From Singulisphaera sp. GP187 (GTDB lineage: Bacteria > Planctomycetota > Phycisphaerae > Phycisphaerales > SM1A02), in contig CAMAXY010000010.1 of NCBI GenBank assembly GCA_945862215.1, positions 1-61,772 on the forward strand: a DNA stretch of 61,772 bases, given 5' to 3'. A program made the translations under genes and the position numbers. Numbering within the stretch: position 1 is the first letter of the stretch; each line of letters begins with the position of its first letter. The notes under the pieces were generated by a model, which saw nothing but the letters and a program-made list of their open reading frames with translations, was not told where the DNA came from and searched no databases. Positions 1 to 10,446 of this stretch are shown here, piece after piece.

Positions 1-413
1 TCGCAGAGCCACTCTTGCTCGCGAGTGGAACCGCCACAGATGGTTCGGTTTGGATCGAATCCGTGGAGTGGTTCAATCACGGTTTCATTTCTGGATACAG
101 AGTCTGTTTCATTCCTTCGACTGCGCAAGAGAAGAGCAGGGATGATCGCACCGCGCAAGGGTTGCGCGTTTGGTTTGGTTCGCCAAAACTTCCAGAGAGT
201 GTTGATGCAAAGGCATTGCAGAGTGAGTTGAAAGAAGCTGATCGCGTTGGAATTGTTGCAGGTATTACAGTCAAAGTAGAAGGTTCTGCGCCGAAAGTTC
301 TTGCAAATCGTGATGAACTTATTACGACCACCAATGCGCTTATCGCTCGTTGGGCTCCAGACGAAAGTCAGGATGGCGCATCGACCGTGCCAGCCGTTCC
401 GGCCAACAAATAA
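1..413 (+). CDS. C-terminal part of an unknown protein (5' end outside window)
   Basis: The reading frame is open from base 3 and runs to a TAA at 411-413, so the gene starts upstream of the window. About 136 residues are visible. They contain an aromatic-rich stretch near the left edge and a mixed alpha/beta-like central part, then end in a short Pro/Ala-rich tail (VPAVPANK). I recognise no family. The last 46 bases overlap the convergent gene that ends at 368, so the two 3' ends interlock. The function is unknown. Confidence 0.6.
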   Translation, partial: AEPLLLASGTATDGSVWIESVEWFNHGFISGYRVCFIPSTAQEKSRDDRTAQGLRVWFGSPKLPESVDAKALQSELKEADRVGIVAGITVKVEGSAPKVLANRDELITTTNALIARWAPDESQDGASTVPAVPANK

Positions 414-1618
414 CTCGCTGCGGAATTCTCGACGGCAAGCCCACATTCTGGGCAAGGGTTTCCCGCTGGAAGGTGTTGCACATCGTGTTGGCACCCTGCA
501 CATTTGATATCGCGAAATGCAACGAGCACATGGAATCCGCAGTGGGAGCAGGGATGCTCACCAGTAGAAAAAATTGCTTTCTTCCCGCAGCGCGGACAAT
601 GAAGACTTGCTCCTGTGACGATCCATTCTTTGTGGGCACCCCGTCGACCAATGACATAGAAAATAACGACTGTTAATACCAAGCACCCGTCCAAGACCAA
701 AGTCGCGGCAAGAAGTCGCCCAGTCAATTCAGAGAATTGACCGTCTGAGTTTTTTGTAGCCAAACTTCCAGCGAGCCATCCCGCAAGGGTCGTAAGCAGC
801 GTGATCCCAGGCAGCAACCGATGTTCAACGGGTCCTAAAGGCAGCGCTTGGCCGATTGACAATATGCCAATTCCTGCTGCAATTCCGCTCGAAACAAGCG
901 CCAAGCGAAGTATCGATGTGTCTTCTGGTCTGAAGTCAGAAAGGACTTGATACATCCAACATGCAACTCCAATACTCGTCGCGAGAACGCCAATGATCGC
1001 CAACACTTTTCGCCAGCGCAGAGATCCAGCAATCAACCCAAATGCACAGCAGGACAGAACGATGCTGCCGCAAAGTAGCGTGAACCACGAGCCCATAAGT
1101 TTTCCAGTGAGTTGCATCTGATTTGAACCGATGCTTGCCGTGAGCAACGCCAAAGCGAAACCGATGGTGAGCAAGCCAATCAGCACAGTCGTAAATCTTG
1201 AAATTCTCAAGTGTGGTCCAGATGCGCGTTCAAGTTGTCGCATCGGCATAAAGGCAGCGTTGTAGCCCACATAGGAAACAAGCATTGCGCAGAAAACGTT
1301 CTCAGGACGAAGCCATGATGCCACGCTTAACAGATCTTCCCAGATCAAGAAAAGTCCAGCAACAACTTCGAATGCGACGACGCCGATCCAGACGAGTCCT
1401 GTCAGCAAGATTCGCTGCGTGTCGGACTTTGGCATCATCGGCAGGAGTGCCGCACATCCGACTGCAAGCAGCACGCTCGATCCAACGAGTCGCGAACCAA
1501 GGTCGTTTTGGAAAGATGCGAAGATCGAAGTAATCGCAGTCGAGCATGCAATAAAGAGCATGAAAAGCATCGAGCGAAGAACGATGACGCGGATTGCCAT
1601 GCAAAACGAATAGTACAT
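368..1618 (-). CDS. Polytopic membrane protein with C-terminal double zinc ribbon
   Basis: Encodes about 416 residues. The first ~330 form several hydrophobic segments (roughly ten predicted by eye). The C-terminal ~75 residues are cytosolic-looking and carry clustered Cys pairs (CPRCG, CSHCG, CAGC, CPECG), which suggests two zinc ribbons. I placed the start at the ATG at 1618 because the longer frame up to 1669 would run through the clpC terminator hairpin. A second in-frame ATG lies at 1600. Membrane proteins with such ribbons are frequent in planctomycetes, but I know no function. It follows clpC on the same strand behind a terminator, so it is probably transcribed separately. Confidence 0.7.
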   Translation of the reverse strand: MYYSFCMAIRVIVLRSMLFMLFIACSTAITSIFASFQNDLGSRLVGSSVLLAVGCAALLPMMPKSDTQRILLTGLVWIGVVAFEVVAGLFLIWEDLLSVASWLRPENVFCAMLVSYVGYNAAFMPMRQLERASGPHLRISRFTTVLIGLLTIGFALALLTASIGSNQMQLTGKLMGSWFTLLCGSIVLSCCAFGLIAGSLRWRKVLAIIGVLATSIGVACWMYQVLSDFRPEDTSILRLALVSSGIAAGIGILSIGQALPLGPVEHRLLPGITLLTTLAGWLAGSLATKNSDGQFSELTGRLLAATLVLDGCLVLTVVIFYVIGRRGAHKEWIVTGASLHCPRCGKKAIFSTGEHPCSHCGFHVLVAFRDIKCAGCQHDVQHLPAGNPCPECGLAVENSAASYLLAGTAGTVDAPS

Positions 1619-1631
1619 GGATCGCCTCAAC

Positions 1632-1661
1632 AAAAAAACTCCCGACTTTTCAGTCGGGAGT
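1632..1661 (-). terminator. Intrinsic terminator of clpC
   Basis: A perfect 10-bp stem (ACTCCCGACT paired with AGTCGGGAGT) with a 4-nt loop is followed, on the minus strand, by seven T residues. It lies 41 bases past the clpC stop codon. The plus strand lacks a T-run after the stem, so it should act only on the minus strand. Confidence 0.9.
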
Positions 1662-1701
1662 AAAAACAATCAGTGATGAATCAGATTCGCGATGAATCAG
1701 A

Positions 1702-4263
1702 TTATGCAGAAGCTGGAGGGAGTTCTGGTTCAGCCACGGGTGCTGCAGAAGTAGGCACTGTTTCCGTTGAAGAACTGATCACGAAGGAAAGATGATCTTT
1801 GCCTTCTGGGCGAGTTCCCTTGATCGTATCGCCAGCCTTGAACTCTCCTGAGAGCAGAGCTTCCGCAAGTGGATCTTCAATGTACGAGCCAATTGCTCTG
1901 CGCAAAGGTCGCGCTCCGAAGTCTGGGTTGTATCCCTTGTCGATCAGGAAGTCTTTCGCAGGTTGATCAAGTTCAAGCGCCATTTGGCGCTCGGTCAATC
2001 GCTCGCGAACCTTCGCTAATTCGATATCGATGATCTGAACCAAATCATCTTTGATCAGTGGACGGAAGACGATGATTTCGTCAAGTCGATTGATGAACTC
2101 TGGTCGGAAGAACTTTTCAGATTCGGCGAGAAGTGCTTTCTTCATGCGGTCATGATCCTGCACCTCGGCTCGTTTCGTGAATCCGAAAGCAGATCCGCCC
2201 TTGATCAAGTCTGCACCGATATTGGATGTCATGATCACAATCGCATTCTTGAAGTCGACTTGTCGGCCGAATGAATCGGTCAATCGACCTTCTTCCATGA
2301 TCTGCAAGAGCATGTTGAACACATCGGGATGCGCCTTCTCGACTTCATCGAGCAAAACGACTGAATATGGACGGCGACGAATCTTTTCGGTCAATTGTCC
2401 GCCTTCTTCATAGCCCACATATCCCGGAGGTGCGCCCACAAGTCGAGAGACCGTGTGCTTTTCCATGTACTCGCTCATGTCGAGATAGATCATCGCTTCT
2501 GGATCGCCGAACATAAATTCTGCGATCGTCTTCGCTAACAGAGTCTTGCCAACTCCAGATGGACCGACAAACAGAAACGATCCCATCGGACGCTTCGGGT
2601 CCTTCAGTCCAGCACGAGCCTTGCGGATCGCACGCGAAACAGCTTTGACCGCTTCGTCTTGGCTGACGACTTTGCGATGCAGCTCGGATTCGAGTTGCAG
2701 CAATCGCTCTGATTCGCCCTTTGCCATACGAGTCAGCGGAACGCCCGTCATCTTTGCGACAACTTCGCGAATGACTTCTTCGTCCACAACTGCTTCGGTT
2801 TCGTTCATGCGGTCACGCCAAGTCTGTTGGACTTTTTCCTTCTCTTTGCGCAGTTTTTCCGCTTGATCTCGCAATTCTGCAGCCTTCTCATAGTCGGCGC
2901 CTTTGACAGCTTCGTCCTTCTCGATTGCAAGTCGTTCGACCTTTTCTTCGAGTTCGGTCAAGTCCGGTGGCTTGGTCATGCTTTTCAGTCGCAATCGTGC
3001 GCCTGCTTCGTCGATCACGTCGATCGACTTATCTGGCTGCACACGACCCGTGATGTAACGAGCCGACAATTCCACCGCACTGCGCAAAGCATCGTCGGTG
3101 TATTTCACACGGTGATGCGCCGCGTATCGATCTCGAAGTCCCTTGAGAATTTCAATCGTCTGAACCGCATTTGGTGGTTCGACTGCGATGGATTGGAATC
3201 TTCGTTCTAGCGCAGCATCTTTTTCGATGTACTTGCGGTATTCATCGAAAGTTGTCGCGCCGACGCACTGGATTTCACCGCGCGAGAGAGCAGGCTTGAG
3301 AACATTGGACGCATCGATTGCGCCTTCTGCTCCACCAGCGCCAACGAGCGTGTGTAGTTCATCAATGAAGAGGATGACATTCTTCGCGCGTCGAACTTCG
3401 TTCATCACGGCCTTGATGCGTTCTTCAAATTGTCCACGGTATTTCGTTCCTGCAACCATTGCTGCAAGATCGAGCACAACAAGTCGCTTGTCATAAAGCA
3501 AGTCTGGGACTTCCTGATTGATGATCGCTTGTGCAAGACCTTCGGCAATTGCAGTCTTTCCAACGCCTGCTTCACCGAGAAGAACTGGATTGTTCTTTGT
3601 GCGGCGACAGAGAATCTGAATGAGCCGTTCGATTTCTGCGTGACGACCGATGACGGGATCAAGCTCGTTATTGCGAGCCAATTCCGTCAAGTCGCGGCCG
3701 AATGAATCCAAAGCAGGGGTCTTGCTTTTCGCTGTTCGTCGAGGACCACCTTCACGCTCGGCACCAGGCGCTTGTTCGCCTTGAGCTTCTGCAGGATTCT
3801 GTGGTTGTTCTTCTTCTGGGTCGCCACCTGCGCCGAGCAAGTTGAGAACTTCTTCACGAACTTCTTCCAATTTCAATCCAAGGTTGACGAGCACTTGTGC
3901 TGCAACGCCATCTTGTTCGCGAAGTAGTCCAAGCAAGAGATGTTCGGTACCAACATAATTATGATTGAGATTGCGTGCTTCTTCGATTGCGTATTCGAGA
4001 ACTTTTTTCGCACGCGGAGTTTGCGGCAACTTTCCCATCGTGACCATTTCAGGTCCGCTCTTGACGAGCTTCTCAACTTCAAGGCGAACCTTGCGGAGAT
4101 CAATGCCGAGATTCTTCAAGACATTGGCGCCGACGCCAGATGCCTCTTTCACCAAGCCAAGCAGAATGTGCTCGGTTCCGATGTACTCGTGGTTAAAGCG
4201 TTGAGCCTCTTGATTTGCAAGGGCCATTACTTTTCGTGCGCGGTCGGTTAAACGTTCAAACAT
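1702..4263 (-). CDS. clpC: ATP-dependent Clp protease ATP-binding subunit ClpC
   Basis: An 853-residue Hsp100 unfoldase that should deliver substrates to ClpP in the cytosol. Two Clp_N repeats occupy residues 1-145. The first AAA+ module has Walker A GEAGVGKT at 230-237 and Walker B VILFIDE near 296-302. A UVR-type coiled segment lies at about 446-481 and the second AAA+ module has Walker A GPSGVGKT at 567-574. The middle UVR domain and the length distinguish ClpC from ClpA and ClpB. The ClpP-docking loop reads FGF (about 693-695) where Bacillus ClpC has VGF. The ATG at 4263 has an AAGGAGG Shine-Dalgarno at 4270-4276. No clpP or mcsA/ctsR is adjacent, and a clear terminator follows. Confidence 0.97.
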   Translation of the reverse strand: MFERLTDRARKVMALANQEAQRFNHEYIGTEHILLGLVKEASGVGANVLKNLGIDLRKVRLEVEKLVKSGPEMVTMGKLPQTPRAKKVLEYAIEEARNLNHNYVGTEHLLLGLLREQDGVAAQVLVNLGLKLEEVREEVLNLLGAGGDPEEEQPQNPAEAQGEQAPGAEREGGPRRTAKSKTPALDSFGRDLTELARNNELDPVIGRHAEIERLIQILCRRTKNNPVLLGEAGVGKTAIAEGLAQAIINQEVPDLLYDKRLVVLDLAAMVAGTKYRGQFEERIKAVMNEVRRAKNVILFIDELHTLVGAGGAEGAIDASNVLKPALSRGEIQCVGATTFDEYRKYIEKDAALERRFQSIAVEPPNAVQTIEILKGLRDRYAAHHRVKYTDDALRSAVELSARYITGRVQPDKSIDVIDEAGARLRLKSMTKPPDLTELEEKVERLAIEKDEAVKGADYEKAAELRDQAEKLRKEKEKVQQTWRDRMNETEAVVDEEVIREVVAKMTGVPLTRMAKGESERLLQLESELHRKVVSQDEAVKAVSRAIRKARAGLKDPKRPMGSFLFVGPSGVGKTLLAKTIAEFMFGDPEAMIYLDMSEYMEKHTVSRLVGAPPGYVGYEEGGQLTEKIRRRPYSVVLLDEVEKAHPDVFNMLLQIMEEGRLTDSFGRQVDFKNAIVIMTSNIGADLIKGGSAFGFTKRAEVQDHDRMKKALLAESEKFFRPEFINRLDEIIVFRPLIKDDLVQIIDIELAKVRERLTERQMALELDQPAKDFLIDKGYNPDFGARPLRRAIGSYIEDPLAEALLSGEFKAGDTIKGTRPEGKDHLSFVISSSTETVPTSAAPVAEPELPPASA

Positions 4264-4579
4264 TGAAAACCTCCTTAAGTGGATCTGAATCGTACGGAGC
4301 CGGCGAAGAAGCCGCTCTCAACCCTAGAGCATTCAGCGTGCCACTGCTTCAATAATCGGATACGAATGATCGCCACTCAAATGAAATGACCAATTTTTCT
4401 TCCGGATTGATAACTCGCAGCAAGATTTTTCGCAGCAAAACATATAAAAAAGCGCGTGAAAGCCAAATGTGCGATTGGTCGGCCTCATAGTCCGATAAAA
4501 TCTTGACCAATTGCAAAAAATTTGAAACAACGAGTCCCTATGCCAATTTATGTTCCAAATGGCAGTAGGAGAATTTTCA
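4264..4579. promoter_or_regulatory. Divergent intergenic region clpC / cytochrome gene
   Basis: These 316 bases hold the 5' regions of two divergent genes. I see the strong clpC ribosome-binding site (4270-4276, minus) and GTAGGAG before the ATG at 4580 (plus). The stretch 4370-4530 is AT-rich and contains TTGACC at 4503-4508, but I find no convincing -10 at the correct spacing on either strand. No CIRCE-like inverted repeat is visible. There is no ORF worth calling. Confidence 0.4.
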
Positions 4580-7285
4580 ATGCAAACAAGATTTAGCTTC
4601 CGCAGCGCAATTTCGATCTCAGCACTCTCATTTGTGTGCGCTTTGGCCATCCCATCCACGATGGCAGCGGGGCAGTCGACTTTCACAAATTGGGAATCGC
4701 CACAGACTCATTCGGTCGAATTGACACCCTCGGGCAATTTTCTTTTGGTTGTCAATACCCCAGATGCAAAGTTGGAAGTTTTCGACATTGTAAAAGGTGC
4801 GCTGCAGAAGCGCGGATCGGTGAGCGTTGGTCTCGATCCAGTTTCGGTTCGTGCTCGAACGGAAACGGAAGCGTGGGTCGTCAATCAAATTTCTGATTCG
4901 GTCAGCGTTGTCGATCTTGCAACGATGCGCGTTGTTCGAACGATCAATGTTGGAGATGAACCTGCCGACGTGATTTTCGCTGGTTCACTTCAGCGCGCAT
5001 TTGTCTCTCTCGCACAACCAAGTCAGTTGGCCGTCATCAATCCCGCAACTCCAAGTGCTGCTGCGACAATTCTGACAATTGCTGGATCATCACCTCGCGC
5101 GCTTGCAGTCAGCCCCGATGGATCGAAGGTCTATCTGGCAATTTTCGAAAGTGGCAATCATTCGACTATCGTTCCGCGCTCTTCAGTAAGTTCTACGAGC
5201 AGTCCGTATGGCGGGCAGAATCCGCCTCCGAATTCTGGCAATCTTTTTTCGCCAGCGCGCACAGCGGGACAAGCGACTCCACCAAGGGTCAATCAGATTG
5301 TTCGCAAGAATGCAGCAGGTCAGTGGATGGACGGCAATGCTCGCAACTGGTCATCATTTGTGACATGGGACGTGCATGATCACGACATCGCAGTCATCGA
5401 CGCAAATACGCTTGGAATCTCTTATATCAACGGGCTTATGACCACTCTCACGGCACTTGCTGTGGCACCAAATGGAACATTGCTTGCCATTGGTATGGAA
5501 TCGCGAAATGAACTTCGATTCGAGCAGAATGTCAACGGCGTGTTCATTCAATCAAAGGGTGCGCTTCTTGTCGGTGGCGCTGGACCAGGAACTGTTGTTG
5601 ATTTGAATCCACACTTGACCTATGCCACTGCAAGCGTTCCGCTCATCACTCGTCTGCAATCAATTGGTGATCCACGCGGAGCTGTCTGGAATGCAGCTGG
5701 GACGACTGCATATGTCGCAGGCCTTGGCAGCAACAATGTGATTGCGATGGGGTCGACAGGCGCTCGCATTGCAACAATCTTGGTTGGTGAAGGTCCAACA
5801 GGATTGGCGCTCTCTCCAAATGGCCAACGTCTGTATGTTCTCAATCGCTTTGAAGGTGCAGTATCTGTCGTTGACACAACTTCCAATTCGGAAATTGCTC
5901 GACTGCCACTCTTCGATCCAACACCTATTGCAGTCAAGCAAGGTCGTCCATTTCTCTTTGATACGCACATGACATCTGGCCTTGGACAAGCGTCCTGCGC
6001 ATCGTGTCATACAGATGGACGCAGTGATCGGATTGCATGGGACATTGGCAATCCGCAAGGTTCAGTGTTGCTCTTTGATGAAACATGCCAAGTTCAAGGA
6101 TGTCAAAGTTGGCATCCGATGAAGGGTCCAATGACATCGCAGACATTGCTTGGAATCATCGGAAATGAGCCATTTCACTGGCGTGGCGAGAAGAAAGATC
6201 TTGCAGATTTCAACGAAGCGTACACCCATCTTCAAGGTCGCGACGCTCAAATCACAACTGACGAGATGGCGAAAATGACGACCTATGTTGCGTCATTGAC
6301 CTTCCCTCCAAATCCAAATCGCAATATCGATTCTTCTCTCAAGACATCTATCGCGCTCGCAACTGGAACGGGAAGTGCTGTTTCGGGCTTGAACATCTTC
6401 ACGAATGTAAATACGTTCGGCATTGGTGCACCTGGTGGTCCATTCAAGTGCGTCACGTGTCACTCAGGAACAAGTGGTTCGAATCACCTCGTTGATATTC
6501 CTGGTGGTGCAAATCCAACGGAACAACAGAATCGTAAGAACGCTCCGCTGCGGGATGTGTATCGCAATGTTGGAGCGAATCGTGCAAGCTTGACTGCCAA
6601 CCGTGGATTTGGTTTCGACCATGACGGCGAAGAGTCGACTTTGCAAGAAGTGCTCGCAGAAGGATTTACTTTTTCCGCTGGAGCGACTGGTGTCCAACAG
6701 AAAAAAGATGTCGAAGCATATTTACTAAGCTTCGGCACGGACACGCATGGCGGAGTTGGAGCGCAATCCACAGCATCCAATGCAGGTGGAACTGGCGATG
6801 ATTCCGCGCGAATTGCGCAGATGATCACACTTGCGACCGCGAATCAGGTTGGTCTCATTGTGAAGGGTAGAGTCGCTGGTATCGCACGTGGATGGACTTT
6901 TGTGAGCGGAACATTCATGAGTGACAGAGCCGCTGAAAGCATTGCTCCAGCGGCACTTCTTGCACTTGCGGCAAGTGGCAGCGAGTTGACATACACGCTC
7001 GTTGGAGTCGGTTCTCAAACACGACTGGGAATTGACCGAGATTTAGATGGCGCATTCGACCGTGACGAAATCGATGCGGGGACAGATCCTGCAGACGCTT
7101 CCAGTCACCCAGTCGTTTGTATCGCTGATATTTTTGGCGGAGATCGAATTGTCAACGGCAGCGATCTCACCGTATTGCTGAGCAATTGGGGTGCAACTGG
7201 GGGTGTCGCAGACATCAATCGGGATCTGTTCGTGGATGGTCAAGATATGGCAACATTGTTGAGCTCATGGGGACCATGCCCATAA
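4580..7285 (+). CDS. Secreted YVTN beta-propeller / di-heme cytochrome c with C-terminal dockerin-like module
   Basis: Encodes about 901 residues. The ATG at 4580 follows GTAGGAG and opens a signal peptide ending near TMAAG. Residues ~35-460 carry YVTN-type propeller blades (VVDLATMRVVRTINVG and similar). Two haem-binding CxxCH motifs follow, CASCH at ~473 and CVTCH at ~625, and between them lies a segment (MKGPMTSQTLLGIIG...FHWRG) typical of planctomycete propeller-cytochromes. The last ~54 residues (848-901) are two dockerin-like repeats ending LLSSWGPCP, usual in secreted Phycisphaerae proteins. It is probably an envelope or extracellular electron-transfer or oxidoreductase protein; the substrate is unknown. 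It is monocistronic and converges on lolD. Confidence 0.85.
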   Translation: MQTRFSFRSAISISALSFVCALAIPSTMAAGQSTFTNWESPQTHSVELTPSGNFLLVVNTPDAKLEVFDIVKGALQKRGSVSVGLDPVSVRARTETEAWVVNQISDSVSVVDLATMRVVRTINVGDEPADVIFAGSLQRAFVSLAQPSQLAVINPATPSAAATILTIAGSSPRALAVSPDGSKVYLAIFESGNHSTIVPRSSVSSTSSPYGGQNPPPNSGNLFSPARTAGQATPPRVNQIVRKNAAGQWMDGNARNWSSFVTWDVHDHDIAVIDANTLGISYINGLMTTLTALAVAPNGTLLAIGMESRNELRFEQNVNGVFIQSKGALLVGGAGPGTVVDLNPHLTYATASVPLITRLQSIGDPRGAVWNAAGTTAYVAGLGSNNVIAMGSTGARIATILVGEGPTGLALSPNGQRLYVLNRFEGAVSVVDTTSNSEIARLPLFDPTPIAVKQGRPFLFDTHMTSGLGQASCASCHTDGRSDRIAWDIGNPQGSVLLFDETCQVQGCQSWHPMKGPMTSQTLLGIIGNEPFHWRGEKKDLADFNEAYTHLQGRDAQITTDEMAKMTTYVASLTFPPNPNRNIDSSLKTSIALATGTGSAVSGLNIFTNVNTFGIGAPGGPFKCVTCHSGTSGSNHLVDIPGGANPTEQQNRKNAPLRDVYRNVGANRASLTANRGFGFDHDGEESTLQEVLAEGFTFSAGATGVQQKKDVEAYLLSFGTDTHGGVGAQSTASNAGGTGDDSARIAQMITLATANQVGLIVKGRVAGIARGWTFVSGTFMSDRAAESIAPAALLALAASGSELTYTLVGVGSQTRLGIDRDLDGAFDRDEIDAGTDPADASSHPVVCIADIFGGDRIVNGSDLTVLLSNWGATGGVADINRDLFVDGQDMATLLSSWGPCP

Positions 7286-7307
7286 GCTGTCTCGATCGAG
7301 TGAAAAT

Positions 7308-8048
7308 TTATTCGCTTGCTGATGACTGTACGACACAACCGTTGGCAAGCTTGACAACGCGTGTGGCCCGAGCAGCCACAGCAGGATCGTGAGTGACCAT
7401 TATCAGTGTCAATCCGTTTGCATGTCTCTGTGCGAGTAGATCAAGAATTCCTTCGCCAGTTTTTGCGTCAAGATTTCCCGTTGGCTCATCAGCAAGTAAA
7501 ACGCGCGGAGAATTCACCAACGCGCGCGCGATTGCAACCCGTTGGCGCTCTCCGCCAGAAAGTTGCCCAGGTCGATGTGCAAGACGGTGGGAAAGACCGA
7601 AGGAATCAAGCAATTTGCTCGCAGATTTGCGAGCTTCGCTGCGGTTGGTCAGCCAATTTCCGACCATTCCAGGCAGCATTGCATTTTCAAAGACCGAAAG
7701 TTCTGGGAGTAAGTGATAAAACTGGAATACGAATCCGATGTCTTTATTGCGGTAACCATCCAAACGCTTGCCATGCGAAACGGAAATGGGTTGCCCATCA
7801 AAGCAAATTTCCCCACCGTTTTTATCGGGACGATCTAGACCACCCAAGAGATGAAGCAGTGTGCTCTTGCCTGATCCGGATGATCCAAGCACTGCAACCC
7901 ATTCGCCCGGATGAACGATCAGGTCCGCGCCACTGAGAACTTCGACCGGCACTGCTCCGAATGAATATGTTTTGCGCACTCCTCGTGCTTCGATCAGCGG
8001 GGAAGTTTTGTCAGAATGATTTTGGAGATTGTTTTGGTGATCAGCCAT
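7308..8048 (-). CDS. lolD: ABC transporter ATP-binding protein, LolD/MacB type
   Basis: A 246-residue ATPase with Walker A GSSGSGKS (about 55-62), the signature LSGGERQR, Walker B VLLADEPTGNLD and the H-loop MVTHD. The LolD/FtsE/MacB subfamily is indicated by the DEPTGNLD sequence and by the permease encoded immediately upstream. The start overlaps the end of that permease by 8 bases, so translation is probably coupled. The likely role is to power extraction of lipoproteins, or another outward transport, from the inner membrane. The substrate is inferred from the permease only. Confidence 0.88.
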   Translation of the reverse strand: MADHQNNLQNHSDKTSPLIEARGVRKTYSFGAVPVEVLSGADLIVHPGEWVAVLGSSGSGKSTLLHLLGGLDRPDKNGGEICFDGQPISVSHGKRLDGYRNKDIGFVFQFYHLLPELSVFENAMLPGMVGNWLTNRSEARKSASKLLDSFGLSHRLAHRPGQLSGGERQRVAIARALVNSPRVLLADEPTGNLDAKTGEGILDLLAQRHANGLTLIMVTHDPAVAARATRVVKLANGCVVQSSASE

Positions 8049-9681
8049 ATCTCAATGCCTCCACTGGATCAATATCAGCAGCCTTGGATGCTGGAATGGC
8101 AGCGCCGATCACGCTGAATACGACGCCACCGATTGCAGTTGTCCATGCGGTAATCCAATCAACTTGATCTGGAACGCTTGTGAAGTAATAGACACTCGGA
8201 TCCCAAATTAGAGTTCCATGATGCAGGGCTAAAAAAGTTGCGATCAATCCCATCACGAGAGTTGCAAGCAACCAAAGCAAGATGCGCAAAAGTTTGCCGC
8301 GCCAGATGGAATACAGAAGTCCGATGGCGAAGAATCCAGTCAATACGAACGAGCCAATCCAGATTGTTGGTGGGGCATCGCTGCCAATTGCTTCGTGAAT
8401 TGCGTTGATATTGCGTACAACAAGCCAAGCCAAGAGAACGCCGAGTGCACTGCCTAGGACTCCGATGACAAGGCCATACCGCAGGAAAATCCACATCACT
8501 CCAAGTCTCGATGCGCCGACGCTGCGCAAGATTCCGATGTCACGGGTCTTCTCGATAACGATCGACCAGAAGATCGACAAGATCAATCCAGCGCAAACGA
8601 GATAGATCAACGAGAAGAGCACACGCATCATTTCCCGTTCTTTTTCGACCGGTGCGATCAAGTCACGCAGCTGTTGTTCCCAAGTCAGAACATTGACGAA
8701 GTCTGGCATCGACGCGTTGCGAGTTGGATCCGCATTGATTCGTTTCGAAAATGATGCATAGGCTGTTTCGACTTGAGCGCGTAGTGAATTTGCAGAGACA
8801 CCTTGCTTTGCACGGACAAGAATCTTGGTGACACGTGCTGGCGTTGTTCCAATGACTGGATAGCGGCCTTGCCCATCTGGTTCTGCATTCAGGTCATACA
8901 GTGGAGCCTCGTCAAGTCGCAACAATCGTTGACCCTCTTTCAAAGGGATATAGATTCGATTATGGTCGACTTCATAGATGCCAGTTTGGACTTCGTTGAC
9001 GACCGGAAAAATCTGTTCGCGCGGCTCGGCAATTTTCCCTTGGCTCGAAACTGGAACAACTGTCAAAGTCACATCATTTTCAGGCATAAACCAACCATAT
9101 CGAGGTCGGTATGAGCCATCACGTTGGCGTTCATTTCCAATGGACACATGTATTCCAAGTGCAATGCCTGGATTTCCCGTTTTCGATTGGATGAGTGTCT
9201 TGCCATCTGTGAGAATTTTCTCGCTTAGATTTTTTCGAGGATCATCTTCTGCCATTTCTTTTGCTGCGGCGGCATTCTCAGCAGGCTTCCAATAAAGATC
9301 GTTCGCATAATCCGTGACCGTCGCAAGCGAGATTGGATCCACGGCCCAAACTTGCACATGTGTGACTTCTTTCTGATTGCCGCGCGGATACGGCATGCGC
9401 AAAAGTCCGATCGTGTCGATCAACGGTGTCGCGCCTTGCACGTCTTTCAGTCCCTTGAGGTCGACAAGAAATTCATCGGAGTATGGCAAACCTGCAATGC
9501 CAGAAGAAACGATGACATCACCAACGATTTGCCGCCCAGAATTCTTGAGCATGTCCAAGAAGCCAGTCATGACAGAAACAACTGTGACAACCATTGCAAC
9601 GCACATCGCGACGGCTGCGATGGCAATAAATGGGATCAGTCGGGAAGTCAGGTAGCGATTGGAAAGGAGAGCGGCGTACAA
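8041..9681 (-). CDS. lolE: ABC transporter permease, LolC/LolE-like
   Basis: A 546-residue permease that starts at TTG 9681 (MYAALLSNRYLTSRLI), nine bases after the nnrE stop. It has an N-terminal membrane helix, a large periplasmic MacB_PCD-like domain, then further helices. It ends PASKAADIDPVEALRYG, the standard LolC/E and FtsX-family C-terminus. A segment VYYFTSVPDQVDW matches the conserved LolC/E region before the last helix. It is longer than E. coli LolC/E (about 400-415 residues) because of an enlarged periplasmic part and an additional hydrophobic region near residues 430-480. A single permease gene implies a homodimer with LolD. Confidence 0.85.
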   Translation of the reverse strand: MYAALLSNRYLTSRLIPFIAIAAVAMCVAMVVTVVSVMTGFLDMLKNSGRQIVGDVIVSSGIAGLPYSDEFLVDLKGLKDVQGATPLIDTIGLLRMPYPRGNQKEVTHVQVWAVDPISLATVTDYANDLYWKPAENAAAAKEMAEDDPRKNLSEKILTDGKTLIQSKTGNPGIALGIHVSIGNERQRDGSYRPRYGWFMPENDVTLTVVPVSSQGKIAEPREQIFPVVNEVQTGIYEVDHNRIYIPLKEGQRLLRLDEAPLYDLNAEPDGQGRYPVIGTTPARVTKILVRAKQGVSANSLRAQVETAYASFSKRINADPTRNASMPDFVNVLTWEQQLRDLIAPVEKEREMMRVLFSLIYLVCAGLILSIFWSIVIEKTRDIGILRSVGASRLGVMWIFLRYGLVIGVLGSALGVLLAWLVVRNINAIHEAIGSDAPPTIWIGSFVLTGFFAIGLLYSIWRGKLLRILLWLLATLVMGLIATFLALHHGTLIWDPSVYYFTSVPDQVDWITAWTTAIGGVVFSVIGAAIPASKAADIDPVEALRYG

Positions 9682-9690
9682 AGCGCACCA

Positions 9691-10383
9691 TTATTCCACG
9701 ATTTGACTTCGCCGTGTGATCGGCGGACCACCGATTGGGATTTCGGTAATGATTCCAAGGTACGAACGGGCTGAATATGCTGAAAATCCAGTCTTTTTCG
9801 CAACCATTGTCAGGGTTCGAGTTGCGATGACCACGTCCGCATCAGCGCCAAGCGCCTTTCCAGAGTCGCAATCCATTCCGCTTGGAAGATCGATCGCGTA
9901 GATAGATGTTCCTTTGGATGCATGTGCGTTGATCCAGTGAATTGCATCCAGAGCTGAACCCGTTGGTGCGCGTGAAAGCCCTGTGCCGAATATGGCATCA
10001 ACGATCACGATTCGTTCTTGCCCATCGACCATACGAGAGAGATTCGACCAAGCATGAACCAATCCCATTCGCTGTGCGGATTCGCGCATGATGTTTGCAT
10101 CCGATTCGGGGCGACATTGCGCGACTTCGATTGCGGCTGCATCGATTCCATGACTGTGCAGAGTGCGAACAATTGCATATCCATCTGCGCCATTATTGCC
10201 GCCACCGCATAGCGCGATGACACGAATCGAAATGCCCATTGAATCGCTGGGTAATTCATTTCGAATGATCGCCGCGCATTCGACTGCGGCATGAGTCATC
10301 AAGACAAGTGGGCAGACGCCGAAGTCCGTTGTGCAAGATTCGTCGTACTGAGCTGCTTGAGATCGCGAAAGGGCACCATTCAC
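9691..10383 (-). CDS. nnrE: NAD(P)H-hydrate epimerase (YjeF N-terminal domain)
   Basis: A 230-residue protein that would epimerise R- and S-NAD(P)HX in cofactor repair. The signature GGGNNGADGYAIVRTL and the VDAIFGTGLSR and DLPSGMDCDSG motifs match the YjeF_N fold. The C-terminal ADP-dependent dehydratase domain (NnrD) that is often fused is absent and not encoded nearby. The start is GTG at 10383. It is the first gene of a tight minus-strand group with lolE and lolD. Confidence 0.88.
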   Translation of the reverse strand: MNGALSRSQAAQYDESCTTDFGVCPLVLMTHAAVECAAIIRNELPSDSMGISIRVIALCGGGNNGADGYAIVRTLHSHGIDAAAIEVAQCRPESDANIMRESAQRMGLVHAWSNLSRMVDGQERIVIVDAIFGTGLSRAPTGSALDAIHWINAHASKGTSIYAIDLPSGMDCDSGKALGADADVVIATRTLTMVAKKTGFSAYSARSYLGIITEIPIGGPPITRRSQIVE

Positions 10384-10446
10384 TCCACAAGCGTAGCGGT
10401 GTGACGTGTTCGCGATGACATTGCATCGAGGCGATACTCTGTGCTG

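Noticed and set aside
4483-4520. TTGACC and GATAAAAT-like boxes as promoter of the cytochrome gene
   Set aside because: Spacing between the possible -35 and -10 boxes is wrong in either pairing.
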